From DASUBV01 sp035763085 (GTDB lineage Bacteria; Actinomycetota; Actinomycetes; Streptosporangiales; Streptosporangiaceae), in NCBI GenBank assembly GCA_035763085.1, contig DASUBV010000055.1, forward strand, positions 1-37,589: DNA of 37,589 nt. Reading direction: 5' to 3'. Made by a program: the position numbers and the translations under genes. Below the pieces are notes generated by a model, which saw only the letters and a list, made by a program, of their open reading frames with translations, was not told where the DNA came from and searched no databases. Below, in pieces: positions 24,011 to 31,205 of the stretch. Position 1 is the first letter of the stretch. The number at the start of each line of letters is the position of its first letter.

Positions 24011-25096
24011 ATGGGCAACCAGATAGGTCAGCGCGTAGCCGATCTTCTGCCGGAGGGCCGCACGCGGCGCGAGATCGCGTCCGTGGTCGGCATGACTCCC
24101 GATGCGTTTTCCCGCGCACTAAGCGGGCAGCGCGGTTTCGCGGCGATCGAGCTGGCGCGGCTGGCTGACCTGCTCGGCGCTGATCTGCACTACCTCATCA
24201 CGGGGGAAGCTGACCCCCATCAGCTGACCATCGCGGCGCGACATGACTATGACCCGGAGACAGGGCGACGCGATGTGCCAGGCGCCGACAGGGACAGGGG
24301 GATTCTGGCTGATATCGAGCTGGCTTACCGGCAGGCCGAGTCAGCCGGGCTGCCGCCGTCCGACGTACCCGAGTCTGTAGCGCAGGCGCGGCAGCAGCTC
24401 GGCGCGGATTTCGTGCGCCCCTTCGCAGACCGGCTCGAGGCCATCGGCATCGATGTCGTGCGACTGCCCGAGCTCTCGACCGCATACACATTCGTTGTGG
24501 CCGGGCGGGCCGTGATCGTGCTTCGGAGCACGGGGAACTGGTTCTGGGAGAACTGGGCTCTGGCCCACGAGCTCGGACATCTGGCGCTGAAGCACCGGGA
24601 CGTCGGCAGGACCACGGATCAAGTCCGAGATCGGCACGAGAAGAACGCGAACCACTTCGCCGCCGAGCTCCTTATGCCCCAGCAGATGCTGCGTGATCTC
24701 GACTGGGCCCACCTCGCTGCGGCCGGCCTCGCATCTCGCGCCTGGGACCTAGGCGTTTCTACCAACGCGCTCGACAAGCGCCTCGCTGCGCTGGCCATAC
24801 CTGCTTCCCCGGTGGTGGCGGAGTGGGCGCAGCAGCCGACGCAGCGGCTGCTGCGGCGTCACTGGCACCCGGTCGAGGACGGCGATCCGATCACCCGCCG
24901 CATGGACGCCGCGGCCACCCGACGATTCCCCCTCGCGCTTCAGGATGCTCACCTGTCGCTGATAGCCCAGGGCTCACTGCACAAGGCCACACTCGCGTGG
25001 ATGCTCGGCGTTGACGCCGACAGCCTGGAGGTGGACGAGCCCACACCGCCGCCTTCACTCTCGACAGCGGAGCTGACCACAGCGCTGGGCATCTGA
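24011..25096 (+). CDS. XRE HTH plus ImmA/IrrE-type zinc peptidase, antitoxin-like
   Basis: A protein of 361 residues, ATG at 24011 with no ribosome binding site (leaderless promoter). An N-terminal Cro/C1 HTH (about 5-65; TRREIASVVGMTPDAFSRALSGQRG) is followed by an ImmA/IrrE metallopeptidase domain (about 115-260). His186, Glu187 and His190 form HELGH, and a later Glu in NHFAAELLMP is the probable third zinc ligand. The C-terminal part (about 270-361) is helical and uncharacterised. Relatives include the ICEBs1 ImmA protease, which cleaves a repressor, and IrrE. Here the peptidase is fused to its own HTH and is followed 14 bases later by a PIN-domain gene, the arrangement of a toxin-antitoxin operon. 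Confidence 0.88.
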   Translation: MGNQIGQRVADLLPEGRTRREIASVVGMTPDAFSRALSGQRGFAAIELARLADLLGADLHYLITGEADPHQLTIAARHDYDPETGRRDVPGADRDRGILADIELAYRQAESAGLPPSDVPESVAQARQQLGADFVRPFADRLEAIGIDVVRLPELSTAYTFVVAGRAVIVLRSTGNWFWENWALAHELGHLALKHRDVGRTTDQVRDRHEKNANHFAAELLMPQQMLRDLDWAHLAAAGLASRAWDLGVSTNALDKRLAALAIPASPVVAEWAQQPTQRLLRRHWHPVEDGDPITRRMDAAATRRFPLALQDAHLSLIAQGSLHKATLAWMLGVDADSLEVDEPTPPPSLSTAELTTALGI

Positions 25097-25110
25097 GCGG
25101 CAGCGCCTCC

Positions 25111-25674
25111 ATGTCGCTGCTCCTCTTTCCAGACAACACAGTCCTGGTTAACTTCGCCTACCTGCATCGCATGGATTTGCTGGAACGGCTTGCCCGCAAC
25201 CCTGCGTGGTGCGGAACTGTAGCCGCTGAGTGCGCGCGCTCGTCAGGGCAGCCGGACCTGGAGGACATGTCCGAGGCCGCTCGCATCTTCGGCGAGCCCC
25301 TGCGTCCCGAGAGCCCTGTCGAACACCTGATGGTTCGGGCCTACAAGACCAGGCTCTCCCGGCCCGGTGATGGCCCGTACAAGAACCTCGGCGAGGCCGA
25401 GACCCTCGCGATCATCGAATGCCGGTCGCTGCGGGCGATCTTCGTCACCGACGACAACGGCCCCGGGCTCCTGCTCGCGCGGCAAGGTGGCCGGACCTCG
25501 CCTATCACTGTCGTTACCACCTGGGAGCTGCTGAGAGTTGCAGCTAAGGCTGGATACGCTGACCGCGACACGCTGTGGTCCTATGTGCACATTCTTCGCG
25601 GCAAGGCCCGGCACCAGCCACCCGGCGACGCCGCTCGGGATCGTAATGCGTTTGATCGCTGGCTCGACCAGTAG
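25111..25674 (+). CDS. PIN-domain-like putative ribonuclease toxin
   Basis: A protein of 187 residues; AGCGGCAGCGCC before the ATG at 25111 offers only a weak ribosome binding site, so translation may be coupled to the upstream gene 14 bases away. Acidic residues fall in PIN order: Asp8 in FPDNTVLVNF, Glu95 and Glu97 in GEAETLAI, and Asp114/Asp115 in FVTDDN. PIN domains use such residues to bind Mg2+ or Mn2+ and cut RNA, as in VapC toxins. It is longer than VapC (about 130) and has a basic C-terminal tail. The partner upstream is an HTH-ImmA/IrrE protein, so this is probably the toxin of the pair. RNA target unknown. Confidence 0.78.
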   Translation: MSLLLFPDNTVLVNFAYLHRMDLLERLARNPAWCGTVAAECARSSGQPDLEDMSEAARIFGEPLRPESPVEHLMVRAYKTRLSRPGDGPYKNLGEAETLAIIECRSLRAIFVTDDNGPGLLLARQGGRTSPITVVTTWELLRVAAKAGYADRDTLWSYVHILRGKARHQPPGDAARDRNAFDRWLDQ

Positions 25675-25886
25675 CGCGCCGCGGACGGCGGTTCGCCGAG
25701 GTCAGCGCTACCTCCAATAAGACGTCAGTACATGACTTCTACTGCCGCTTTATTGTCAAGGCCTCGGATGCTCTGGCGTAGGCGTCACGCCTGCGGGGCA
25801 TGTGCTGACTTCTTCTGGCGAGCATGGAGATCAGGCGGCCAGGTCCGGGGAATCTGCCGAAGCGGGCCGTCGCGGCGCGCCAGCCG

Positions 25887-26450
25887 TCAGTCTTCCCGGG
25901 TGGAGATGATGATGTAGTTCGTCCGCCAGGTCTGGCCGCCGTCGCAGGAGAAGGACTGCTCCCAGTGCGGCGTGCCCTGCGCCAGCCCGCTCCACTCGAC
26001 GCGAACCTTGGTCATCCGCCCGTGCAGCGGCTCCTCCGAGTAGAAACGGCCAAGACCGTCGACGAAGCGGCCCTCGCCGAGCAGCCCTAGTTCTCCCGGG
26101 AACCGCGCTGAGGCCCACCAGATCCGCCACAGCCCGGTCGCCGGGTCATACAGCCGCACGGTGAGCGCGTCGAACGGCGGGTCGGCCTCGTTGCGGGTGA
26201 ACTCCACGTTGCCGAGGCCGCCGAAGATGGGCTGCACGTCGGTGGTGGCCCCGAACTCGATCCAGTCGTCGCAGTCCGGGTCGAAGACGTCGCGCAGCTT
26301 ACGGTTCAGCAGCCGCCACCGTCCGTGGTAGGCATCGAAGTCCGCGGAGCCGTCTCGCATGGCGCCGTCTGGCCCGGCACCGTCTGGCCCGGCAGCGCTG
26401 GCCTGGGCTGCCGTGAGCTCGGATGTCGGCGCAGGCGGGGTCTTGGTCAT
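25887..26450 (-). CDS. uncharacterised beta-rich protein, divergent from a WYL regulator
   Basis: A protein of 187 residues from the ATG at 26450 (GGAG 6 bases upstream; an in-frame GTG at 26456 is possible). After a Pro/Ala-rich leader of about 35 residues it reads YHGRWRLLNRKLRDVFDPDCDDWIEFG, then LGNVEFTRNE, VRLYDPATGLWRIWWAS, GRFYSEEPLHGRMTKVRVEWSG and WEQSFSCDGGQTWRTNYI. The alternation of short strands and Trp residues suggests a calycin/lipocalin-like barrel of the DUF1579 kind. No signal peptide is evident. It is probably controlled by the divergent WYL regulator; a small-molecule binding role is inference. Confidence 0.75.
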   Translation of the reverse strand: MTKTPPAPTSELTAAQASAAGPDGAGPDGAMRDGSADFDAYHGRWRLLNRKLRDVFDPDCDDWIEFGATTDVQPIFGGLGNVEFTRNEADPPFDALTVRLYDPATGLWRIWWASARFPGELGLLGEGRFVDGLGRFYSEEPLHGRMTKVRVEWSGLAQGTPHWEQSFSCDGGQTWRTNYIIISTRED

Positions 26451-26529
26451 GGGCACTCCAGGGTCGGCACGGTCGGCTCGGTCAGATCGGCTGATCGGAC
26501 GCTCGCACCGGTACCGTAGAGCCGCATTC

Positions 26530-26546
26530 CTGACATCTTCTGTCAG
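26530..26546. promoter_or_regulatory. CTGACA-TCTTC-TGTCAG operator
   Basis: A perfect inverted repeat of 6-bp arms around 5 bases, in the gap between the divergent uncharacterised gene and the WYL regulator. Spaced TGACA/TGTCA palindromes are the kind of site expected for YafY-type WYL regulators. Its last base is the first base of an upstream GTG, which argues for the ATG at 26570 as the true start of the regulator. Confidence 0.75.
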
Positions 26547-26569
26547 TGATGGCTGGCAGGATCTGCGGC

Positions 26570-27601
26570 ATGCGCGCGAGCCGGCTGGTGTCCCTGCTGC
26601 TCCTGCTCCAGGCCCGCGGGCGGCTGACCGCCCGGGAGCTGGCCAGCGAGCTGGAGGTCAGCGTCCGCACGATCTACCGGGATGTCGAGTCCCTGCACGC
26701 GGCGGGTGTGCCGCTGTATGGCGAGGCCGGGCCCGACGGCGGCTACCAGCTCCTGGACGGCTACCGCACGCGGCTGACCGGGCTCACCGCGCACGAGGCA
26801 GAGTCGCTGTTCCTGGCCGGGCTGCCCGGTCCCGCTGCCGAGCTGGGCCTGGGGACCGTGGTAGCCGCCGCGCAGCTCAAGGTGCTGGCCGCGCTGCCCG
26901 CGGAGCTGCGGGACCGCGCCGGGCGCATTGCCGCGCGGTTTCACCTGGATGCGCCGGGGTGGTACGCCGACACTGACCCGGCGCCCTATCTGGCCGCCGC
27001 GGCAGCGGCCGTCTGGGACGAGCAGGTCATCGAGGTGCGGTACCGGCGCTGGAAGGCGCCCGAGGAGGTGACCCGGACGCTGCAGCCCTACGGCCTGGTG
27101 CTCAAAGCGGGCCGCTGGTACCTGGCCGCCGCGCGTGCTGACCAGGCCGGCGGCGGCGGCCGGGTCGCCACCTACCGGGTCTCGCAGATCCTGCACCTGC
27201 AGCCGGTGGAAGCACGGTTCGAGCGCCCGGCGGACTTCGACCTCGCCAGCTACTGGCAGGCCTACCTGACCGACTTTGAGTCGCGGCGGCACCGCGGCCA
27301 GGCCGCTATCCGGCTGTCGCCCGCCGGCCGGGATCGCACCCGCCATCTCCTGGGGCCGGCCGCCAGCCGGGCCGTTGACCAGACCGCCGGGCCACCCGAC
27401 GCCAGCGGCTGGGTCCGCGCGGTCATTCCGATCGAGTCCCCGGCGCATGCCGCCGGGGACTTGCTGCGCCTGGGCGCTGACGTCGAGGTCCTCGAGCCCG
27501 CTGAGCTGCGCGACCTGATGACCGCCACCATCGGGCAGCTCGCCCGGGTCTATGGCGCATGCCGGGCTCGTGCGCCTGCTTCGGCAGCTCGCCCCGGGTG
27601 A
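26570..27601 (+). CDS. YafY-type HTH transcriptional regulator with WYL domain
   Basis: A protein of 343 residues, ATG at 26570 (MRASRLVSLLLLLQ) with AGGA 8 bases upstream; GTG or ATG at 26546/26549 would add seven or eight residues and overlap the operator. The N-terminal HTH_11 reads LTARELASELEVSVRTIYRDVESLHAAGVP. The GGYQLLDGYRTRLTGLT segment and a WYL domain follow (about 140-215; QPYGLVLKAGRWYLAAAR), then a WCX-like C-terminal region ending LAPAELRDLM-type. WYL domains sense nucleic acids or small ligands. It probably represses itself and the divergent gene through the palindrome between them. Confidence 0.93.
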   Translation: MRASRLVSLLLLLQARGRLTARELASELEVSVRTIYRDVESLHAAGVPLYGEAGPDGGYQLLDGYRTRLTGLTAHEAESLFLAGLPGPAAELGLGTVVAAAQLKVLAALPAELRDRAGRIAARFHLDAPGWYADTDPAPYLAAAAAAVWDEQVIEVRYRRWKAPEEVTRTLQPYGLVLKAGRWYLAAARADQAGGGGRVATYRVSQILHLQPVEARFERPADFDLASYWQAYLTDFESRRHRGQAAIRLSPAGRDRTRHLLGPAASRAVDQTAGPPDASGWVRAVIPIESPAHAAGDLLRLGADVEVLEPAELRDLMTATIGQLARVYGACRARAPASAARPG

Positions 27602-27768
27602 CCGGGCGCAAACTGCCGGACTGTATCCGCTCGGTGCTGACCGGGGCGCAGGCCTCCGCTCTCACGGCCCTGGCAGGCCCTGCCGGGATCGCCGGGGCCT
27701 GGCGGCCGGTCCCCGGCCATCACGGATGAACCCCGGCGGTCGCCGCCGGGCTCACCTACACTCGTCAC

Positions 27769-28062
27769 GTGGTTTTCAAGCAGGTCGGGGAGGGGCGGCC
27801 CTACCCCGATCACGCCAAGACCTCCCGGGAGTGGGCCCAGATCCCGCCCCGGCCAGTCCGGCTTGACCAGCTCATCACCACCAAGAACGTCCTGGACCTG
27901 CACAGCGTGCTGGCCAAGGACTCCACGTTTTACGGTGACCTGTTCCCGCACGTGATCCGCTGGCGCGGCGAGCTGTACCTCGAGGACGGCCTGCACCGGG
28001 CCCTGCGCGCGGCGCTGCACCAGCGGTCGGTGCTGCACGTCCGCGTCCTGGAGCTCGACTAG
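27769..28062 (+). CDS. small conserved actinobacterial protein of unknown function
   Basis: A protein of 97 residues with a GTG at 27769. TACACT (27757-27762) ends 6 bases earlier and no ribosome binding site exists, so the mRNA is probably leaderless. Sequence: MVFKQVGEGRPYPDH, PPRPVRLDQLITTKNVLDL, DSTFYGDLFPHVIRW, ELYLEDGLHRALRAALHQRSVLHVRVLEL. I recognise it as a conserved actinobacterial protein; the LxDGLHR segment recalls ParB-like/sulfiredoxin-type folds, and relatives are sometimes labelled antitoxin, without proof. No toxin gene adjoins. It converges on the esterase gene (9-base gap). Confidence 0.8.
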   Translation: MVFKQVGEGRPYPDHAKTSREWAQIPPRPVRLDQLITTKNVLDLHSVLAKDSTFYGDLFPHVIRWRGELYLEDGLHRALRAALHQRSVLHVRVLELD

Positions 28063-28071
28063 CCGCTGCCG

Positions 28072-29289
28072 CTAGGCGCCCTGGTGCTGGGGCAGCCCGC
28101 CCGATGACGCCGCGGTGCCGTTGCCCTTGCCGGGCGGGGCGATGCCGGCCCGCCGGTCGGCCGCCGCCGCCTCGTTGGCCAGCCGCGGCGTGATCCAGCT
28201 CAGCATCTGCGGCAGCAGCAGCCGCCAGCTGTACATGGTGTGGCCGCCGCCGGGGATGAGCCGGAGCTGCACCACGGGCTGGCGGTTCTGCAGCAGCTGC
28301 TGGAAGTTCTGCGCGCTGCGCACATCGTTCCTGGATGATCCCCCGGTGCCCAGCCAGAAGCTCGCGATGTGCTTGCGCGGGGGCAGCGACTGCAGCTCAT
28401 CGATGGGGGTATTGGCGCGCGCCTGCCGGCGGTCGCGGAACGCGCTGACCATCCGCGGCGGATTGGTCAGCTGGTTGTCGCTGGGCTTGAAGTATCCGCT
28501 GAGCACGCCGGAGTAGCTGAAAATGCTGCCGTGCTGCAGGCCCATGTTGGCCGCGCAGAAGCCGCCCTCGGAGTACCCGGCTATCCCCCAGCCGTGGCCG
28601 GGCGCCTGGATCCGCAGCTGGGTGCTGATGTACGCCGGCACGTCCTGCGACAGGTAGGTGTCGTCCTGCGGGCCGTGCCACTGGTTGAGGCACTGCAGCG
28701 AGATGCCGCGCCCGCCGTTGGCGTCCGGCATGACCAGCACCGTCGGCTTGGCGGTGCCCTGGCTGACCATGCTGTTGAGCGTCGAGTTCACGCTCAGCAC
28801 GGTGATCCAGTCCTGCGGGTTGCCGGGGAACCCGTGAATCAGCTCCAGCACCGGGAACCGGTAGGACTGGTAGGCGGGCTGGAAGTACTGCGGCGGCAGG
28901 TAGACGTAGACCTTCCGGTTGATGTGGCTCAGCTTGCCGGGGATGCCCACCCGCACTGTCACCCCGGACTGCGCCGCCAGCCCGGTGTCGATGGACTGGC
29001 CGAGGAAGGTACCGAACTTGGCCCCCCGCTTGCCCGCATTGCTGCTGGGCACATTGGCCGCGGCCTGCACGCCCTGATTGGTCAGGTCGGAGATCGCGGC
29101 ATTCCAGTTCTGGTAATAGTCGTAGTACTTATTGACCGCGGCCACGCCGAACGCCATGGCCGGGATGAAGGCCAGGCAGGCGGCCAGGATGCGGAAGACA
29201 AGCTGCCTGGCGACGATCAGCCACCACACCAGGGCCCCGAACACCGCCATCAGGATCAGGAAGAATTCCGTGCTCTGCGGCTCAGGCAA
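28072..29289 (-). CDS. membrane-anchored esterase (alpha/beta hydrolase, esterase D/antigen 85-like)
   Basis: A protein of 405 residues, TTG at 29289 with GGAGAG 5 bases upstream. Two N-terminal hydrophobic segments (about 8-27 and 31-50) anchor it; the hydrolase domain begins around 110. The catalytic core shows RKVYVYLPPQYF, FPVLELIHGFPGNPQDW, VLVMPDANGG and the nucleophile elbow GYSEGG (Ser240); a distal GGGHTMYSW holds the probable catalytic His. This matches the PF00756 esterase family, which includes mycolyltransferases and enterobactin esterases. It should act outside the membrane, but the substrate is unknown. The C-terminal 40 residues are low-complexity. Confidence 0.9.
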   Translation of the reverse strand: MPEPQSTEFFLILMAVFGALVWWLIVARQLVFRILAACLAFIPAMAFGVAAVNKYYDYYQNWNAAISDLTNQGVQAAANVPSSNAGKRGAKFGTFLGQSIDTGLAAQSGVTVRVGIPGKLSHINRKVYVYLPPQYFQPAYQSYRFPVLELIHGFPGNPQDWITVLSVNSTLNSMVSQGTAKPTVLVMPDANGGRGISLQCLNQWHGPQDDTYLSQDVPAYISTQLRIQAPGHGWGIAGYSEGGFCAANMGLQHGSIFSYSGVLSGYFKPSDNQLTNPPRMVSAFRDRRQARANTPIDELQSLPPRKHIASFWLGTGGSSRNDVRSAQNFQQLLQNRQPVVQLRLIPGGGHTMYSWRLLLPQMLSWITPRLANEAAAADRRAGIAPPGKGNGTAASSGGLPQHQGA

Positions 29290-29347
29290 TCAACTCTCCG
29301 GTCACGCGGCTTTGGTCACAATAGCCCCCGCACGCGCACAACGAGCG

Positions 29348-29372
29348 GCGGGCGGGGACAGTGCCCGCCCGC
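29348..29372 (-). terminator. hairpin downstream of tRNA-Ser(CGA)
   Basis: GCGGGCGGG (29348-29356) pairs with CCCGCCCGC (29364-29372) around a 7-base loop, starting 7 bases past the tRNA 3' end on the minus strand. It ends the tRNA transcript before the esterase gene. No U tract is present. Confidence 0.7.
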
Positions 29373-29378
29373 GCTGGA

Positions 29379-29468
29379 TGGCGGTGGAGGTGGGATTTGA
29401 ACCCACGGAAGGGTTGCCCCTTCACACGCTTTCGAGGCGTGCGCCCTCGGCCACTAGGCGACTCCACC
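29379..29468 (-). tRNA. tRNA-Ser, anticodon CGA, CCA encoded
   Basis: 5' GGTGGAG (from 29468) pairs with CTCCACC (29383-29389, shown on plus as GGTGGAG); discriminator G, then CCA at 29381-29379. Anticodon stem CACGC/GCGTG-like with loop CTCGAAA; anticodon CGA at plus 29432-29434. A long variable arm (GAAGGGGCAACCCTTC) and T-arm GGGTTCAAATCCC confirm a serine tRNA. It reads UCG. Its 5' end is 10 bases after the tadA stop on the same strand, so it may be processed from that transcript. Confidence 0.96.
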
Positions 29469-29478
29469 GAGGCTGAGC

Positions 29479-30030
29479 CTACCTGAGAGGCGGCGTGTCC
29501 GGGTCCGCGGAGTCCCGGCCGCGCCGCTGCGCGAAGAACCCCCGCAGCGCAGCCGCGCAGTCGCCCGCCAGCACCCCGCCGATCACCTCGGGCGGCGGGC
29601 CGAGCCGGCGATCGTGCAGGACATCCCACAGCGACCCGGCGGCACCCGCCCGCGCGTCAGCGGCGCCGAAGACCAGCCGGCTGACCCGGGCTGCCAGCAC
29701 GGCACCCGCGCACATGGTGCACGGCTCCAGGGTGACCACCAGCGTGCAGCGCTCCAGCCGCCAGCCGCCGAGCGCCCGCGCCGCGGCCCGCAGGGCCAGG
29801 ATCTCGGCGTGCGCCGTGGGGTCGGCGTCGGCCTCGCGCCGGTTGCGGCCGCGGCCGATCACCGCGCCGTGCGGATCCAGGACGACCGCGCCCACGGGAA
29901 CGTCGGCGGCCCCGGCTCCCGGCGCAGGTCCGGGTCCGGTACCCGCGCTGGCGGCGGCCGCCTGCTCCAGGGCGAGCCGCATGGCAGGCTCGAACCCCGC
30001 CTCGTAGCCAGTCGGCGGCTGTCCGCTCAC
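29479..30030 (-). CDS. tadA: tRNA-specific adenosine deaminase TadA
   Basis: A protein of 183 residues. The deaminase core carries His74 and Glu76 in TAHAEIL and zinc-binding Cys104 and Cys107 in EPCTMCAGA; the VPVGAVVLDPHGAVIGRGRNRRE strand-turn precedes it. It converts A34 to inosine in tRNA-Arg(ACG), which is needed to read CGN codons. An Ala/Pro/Gly-rich insertion of about 20 residues (about 25-45) precedes the core. The TadA-associated gene lies upstream, and a tRNA-Ser gene starts 10 bases downstream on the same strand. Confidence 0.94.
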   Translation of the reverse strand: MSGQPPTGYEAGFEPAMRLALEQAAAASAGTGPGPAPGAGAADVPVGAVVLDPHGAVIGRGRNRREADADPTAHAEILALRAAARALGGWRLERCTLVVTLEPCTMCAGAVLAARVSRLVFGAADARAGAAGSLWDVLHDRRLGPPPEVIGGVLAGDCAAALRGFFAQRRGRDSADPDTPPLR

Positions 30031-30115
30031 GAGCCCGACCGTACCCGGCCAGCGGCCGGCAGAGTCAGCAACCGGTCAGTCCAGCGGCAGGTCAGCCCGG
30101 CGGCCGGCCGGGAAT

Positions 30116-30162
30116 GCGATCGATCACGCCAGCGATCGATCAGGCCAGGATCGATCAGGTCA
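30116..30162. repeat. three near-identical 16-bp direct repeats
   Basis: Units GCGATCGATCACGCCA (30116-30131), GCGATCGATCAGGCCA (30132-30147) and GGATCGATCAGGTCA (30148-30162, 15 bp) run head to tail. Each carries the palindromic core TCGATCGA or GATCGATC. The third unit contains the stop codon of the TadA-associated gene (30155-30157), and the array fills the gap before tadA (minus strand). Confidence 0.85.
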
Positions 30163-30646
30163 GCGCCGCCGCGTCCAGAGCGCGCTCCAGGGCCGGCCCG
30201 AAGCCGATGCGCCGGGCCAGGCTGGCCAGTACCTCGTCGGGGAACAGGTCCAGGTCGCCGGACAGGGCACCCAGTTCCATCTCGTCCACGCCCAGGTCAG
30301 CGAAGATCGACATGTCCCCGGCCGGCAGCACCTGGTCCAGGTCCTCGTCCTCGGGCACCGGAATGTCCAGGTAGTCCAGCACCTGCTCAGCCAGCGGCCA
30401 GTCCACCGAGGCAGTCAGGTCAGACAGGAAGACCGAGATCTGGGACCCGATCACCCGCAGCGCCACGAAGAAGTCGTCGCCAACCGCGGCCAGGCCGATA
30501 GTCCCGCCGATGCCCGGCTGCTGGCGCAGGGCCTGCATGAGGCCGTCCAGGCTCTCAGTGAGAGCGGCAGGCAGCAGCTCCACTTCCCACACGTCGTCGT
30601 CCCTGTAGACCACGACGGCGAAGTCGCTGCTGGTCAGTTCGGTCAT
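30155..30646 (-). CDS. tRNA adenosine deaminase-associated protein
   Basis: A protein of 163 residues from the ATG at 30646 (MTELTSSDFAVVVYRDDDVW); a GTG at 30652 is an alternative. The chain is acidic: LLPAALTESLDGLMQALRQQ, VGDDFFVALRV, SVFLSDLTAS, VPEDEDLDQVLPAGDMSIFADLG, ELGALSGDLDLFPDEVLASLARRIGFG. This matches the actinobacterial protein that accompanies TadA (TIGR03941 family). The role is unknown; a regulator or partner of TadA is inferred from synteny only. The gap to tadA (124 bases) holds the 16-bp repeats. Confidence 0.87.
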   Translation of the reverse strand: MTELTSSDFAVVVYRDDDVWEVELLPAALTESLDGLMQALRQQPGIGGTIGLAAVGDDFFVALRVIGSQISVFLSDLTASVDWPLAEQVLDYLDIPVPEDEDLDQVLPAGDMSIFADLGVDEMELGALSGDLDLFPDEVLASLARRIGFGPALERALDAAALT

Positions 30647-31050
30647 CGTCACCCCACGGCTGGCTTCAGGATGGAATGGTGTCAGATTCTCCTGTCCGGC
30701 GCGTCCCGATCTCCGGTCCGGGACTGTGCGCACTAGCTCGCTAGCACACTGTTACCGGCCAGCCGGGGAACGGCCGCACGCATATCCGCGCCGCAGTCCG
30801 GGCATATTCGGGGTCATGGGTGTTAGTTTGGCCGCACGGCCCCCGTCGCGCCGGCCACCCGAACACCGATCGCCGTCAACCGGACAGGTCCGGCTGCCGG
30901 TGCCGCTCCGATCACGTATGGTGTCACTTTCGGTAAGCAGACATTGGTTCGTAATTTCCCCTGAGCTATGCTGAGCGCATCAGCCGGCACCAGGTTTCCG
31001 CCACAACGTCGCAACGGCGAACAGCCAGCGCACCCTAGGAGGTGATCACG
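30647..31050. other. intergenic region of 404 bp with a promoter but no convincing gene
   Basis: Divergent space between the TadA-associated gene and the 50-residue peptide gene. It holds a CTAGC-TC-GCTAG palindrome (30733-30744) and, nearer the peptide gene, a promoter at 30944-30972. Reading frames crossing it lack coding character. Confidence 0.5.
30944..30972 (+). promoter_or_regulatory. likely promoter of the peptide/PH-domain operon
   Basis: TTGGTT (30944-30949) and TATGCT (30967-30972), spaced exactly 17 bases. The untranslated leader would be about 70 bases and ends in AGGAGGTGA before the ATG at 31051. Confidence 0.55.
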
Positions 31051-31203
31051 ATGCTCAAGAAGGTCATCACATGGGCGATCGTCTTGTTTATCGTGTACTA
31101 CCTGGTCTCTAACCCGCACGGTGCCGCTGGGATTGTGCACAACGCCTTCGACGGCCTGAAGTCGGCGGGCGCTTCCCTGTCCCGGTTCGTCAGCTCCCTC
31201 TAG
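31051..31203 (+). CDS. 50-residue single-helix membrane peptide
   Basis: ATG at 31051 after a full AGGAGGTGA ribosome binding site (6 bases upstream). The peptide starts MLKKVITWAIVLFIVYYLVSNP: two Lys, then one membrane helix (about 5-19). The second half (HGAAGIVHNAFDGLKSAGASLSRFV) is amphipathic. The stop is 2 bases before the start of the PH-domain membrane protein gene, so the two are one operon. I know no name for it; it could be an accessory subunit of the next protein. Confidence 0.85.
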   Translation: MLKKVITWAIVLFIVYYLVSNPHGAAGIVHNAFDGLKSAGASLSRFVSSL

Positions 31204-31205
31204 TC

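Noticed and set aside
23852..25886. tRNA-Ser 3' end as an integration site for a mobile element carrying the ImmA/PIN genes
   Set aside because: No second copy of the tRNA 3' end is visible in 25675-25886, and there is no integrase gene; acquisition remains possible but unsupported.
28369..29400. 343-codon open frame on the plus strand
   Set aside because: Antisense to the esterase gene and overlapping tRNA-Ser(CGA); no recognisable protein.
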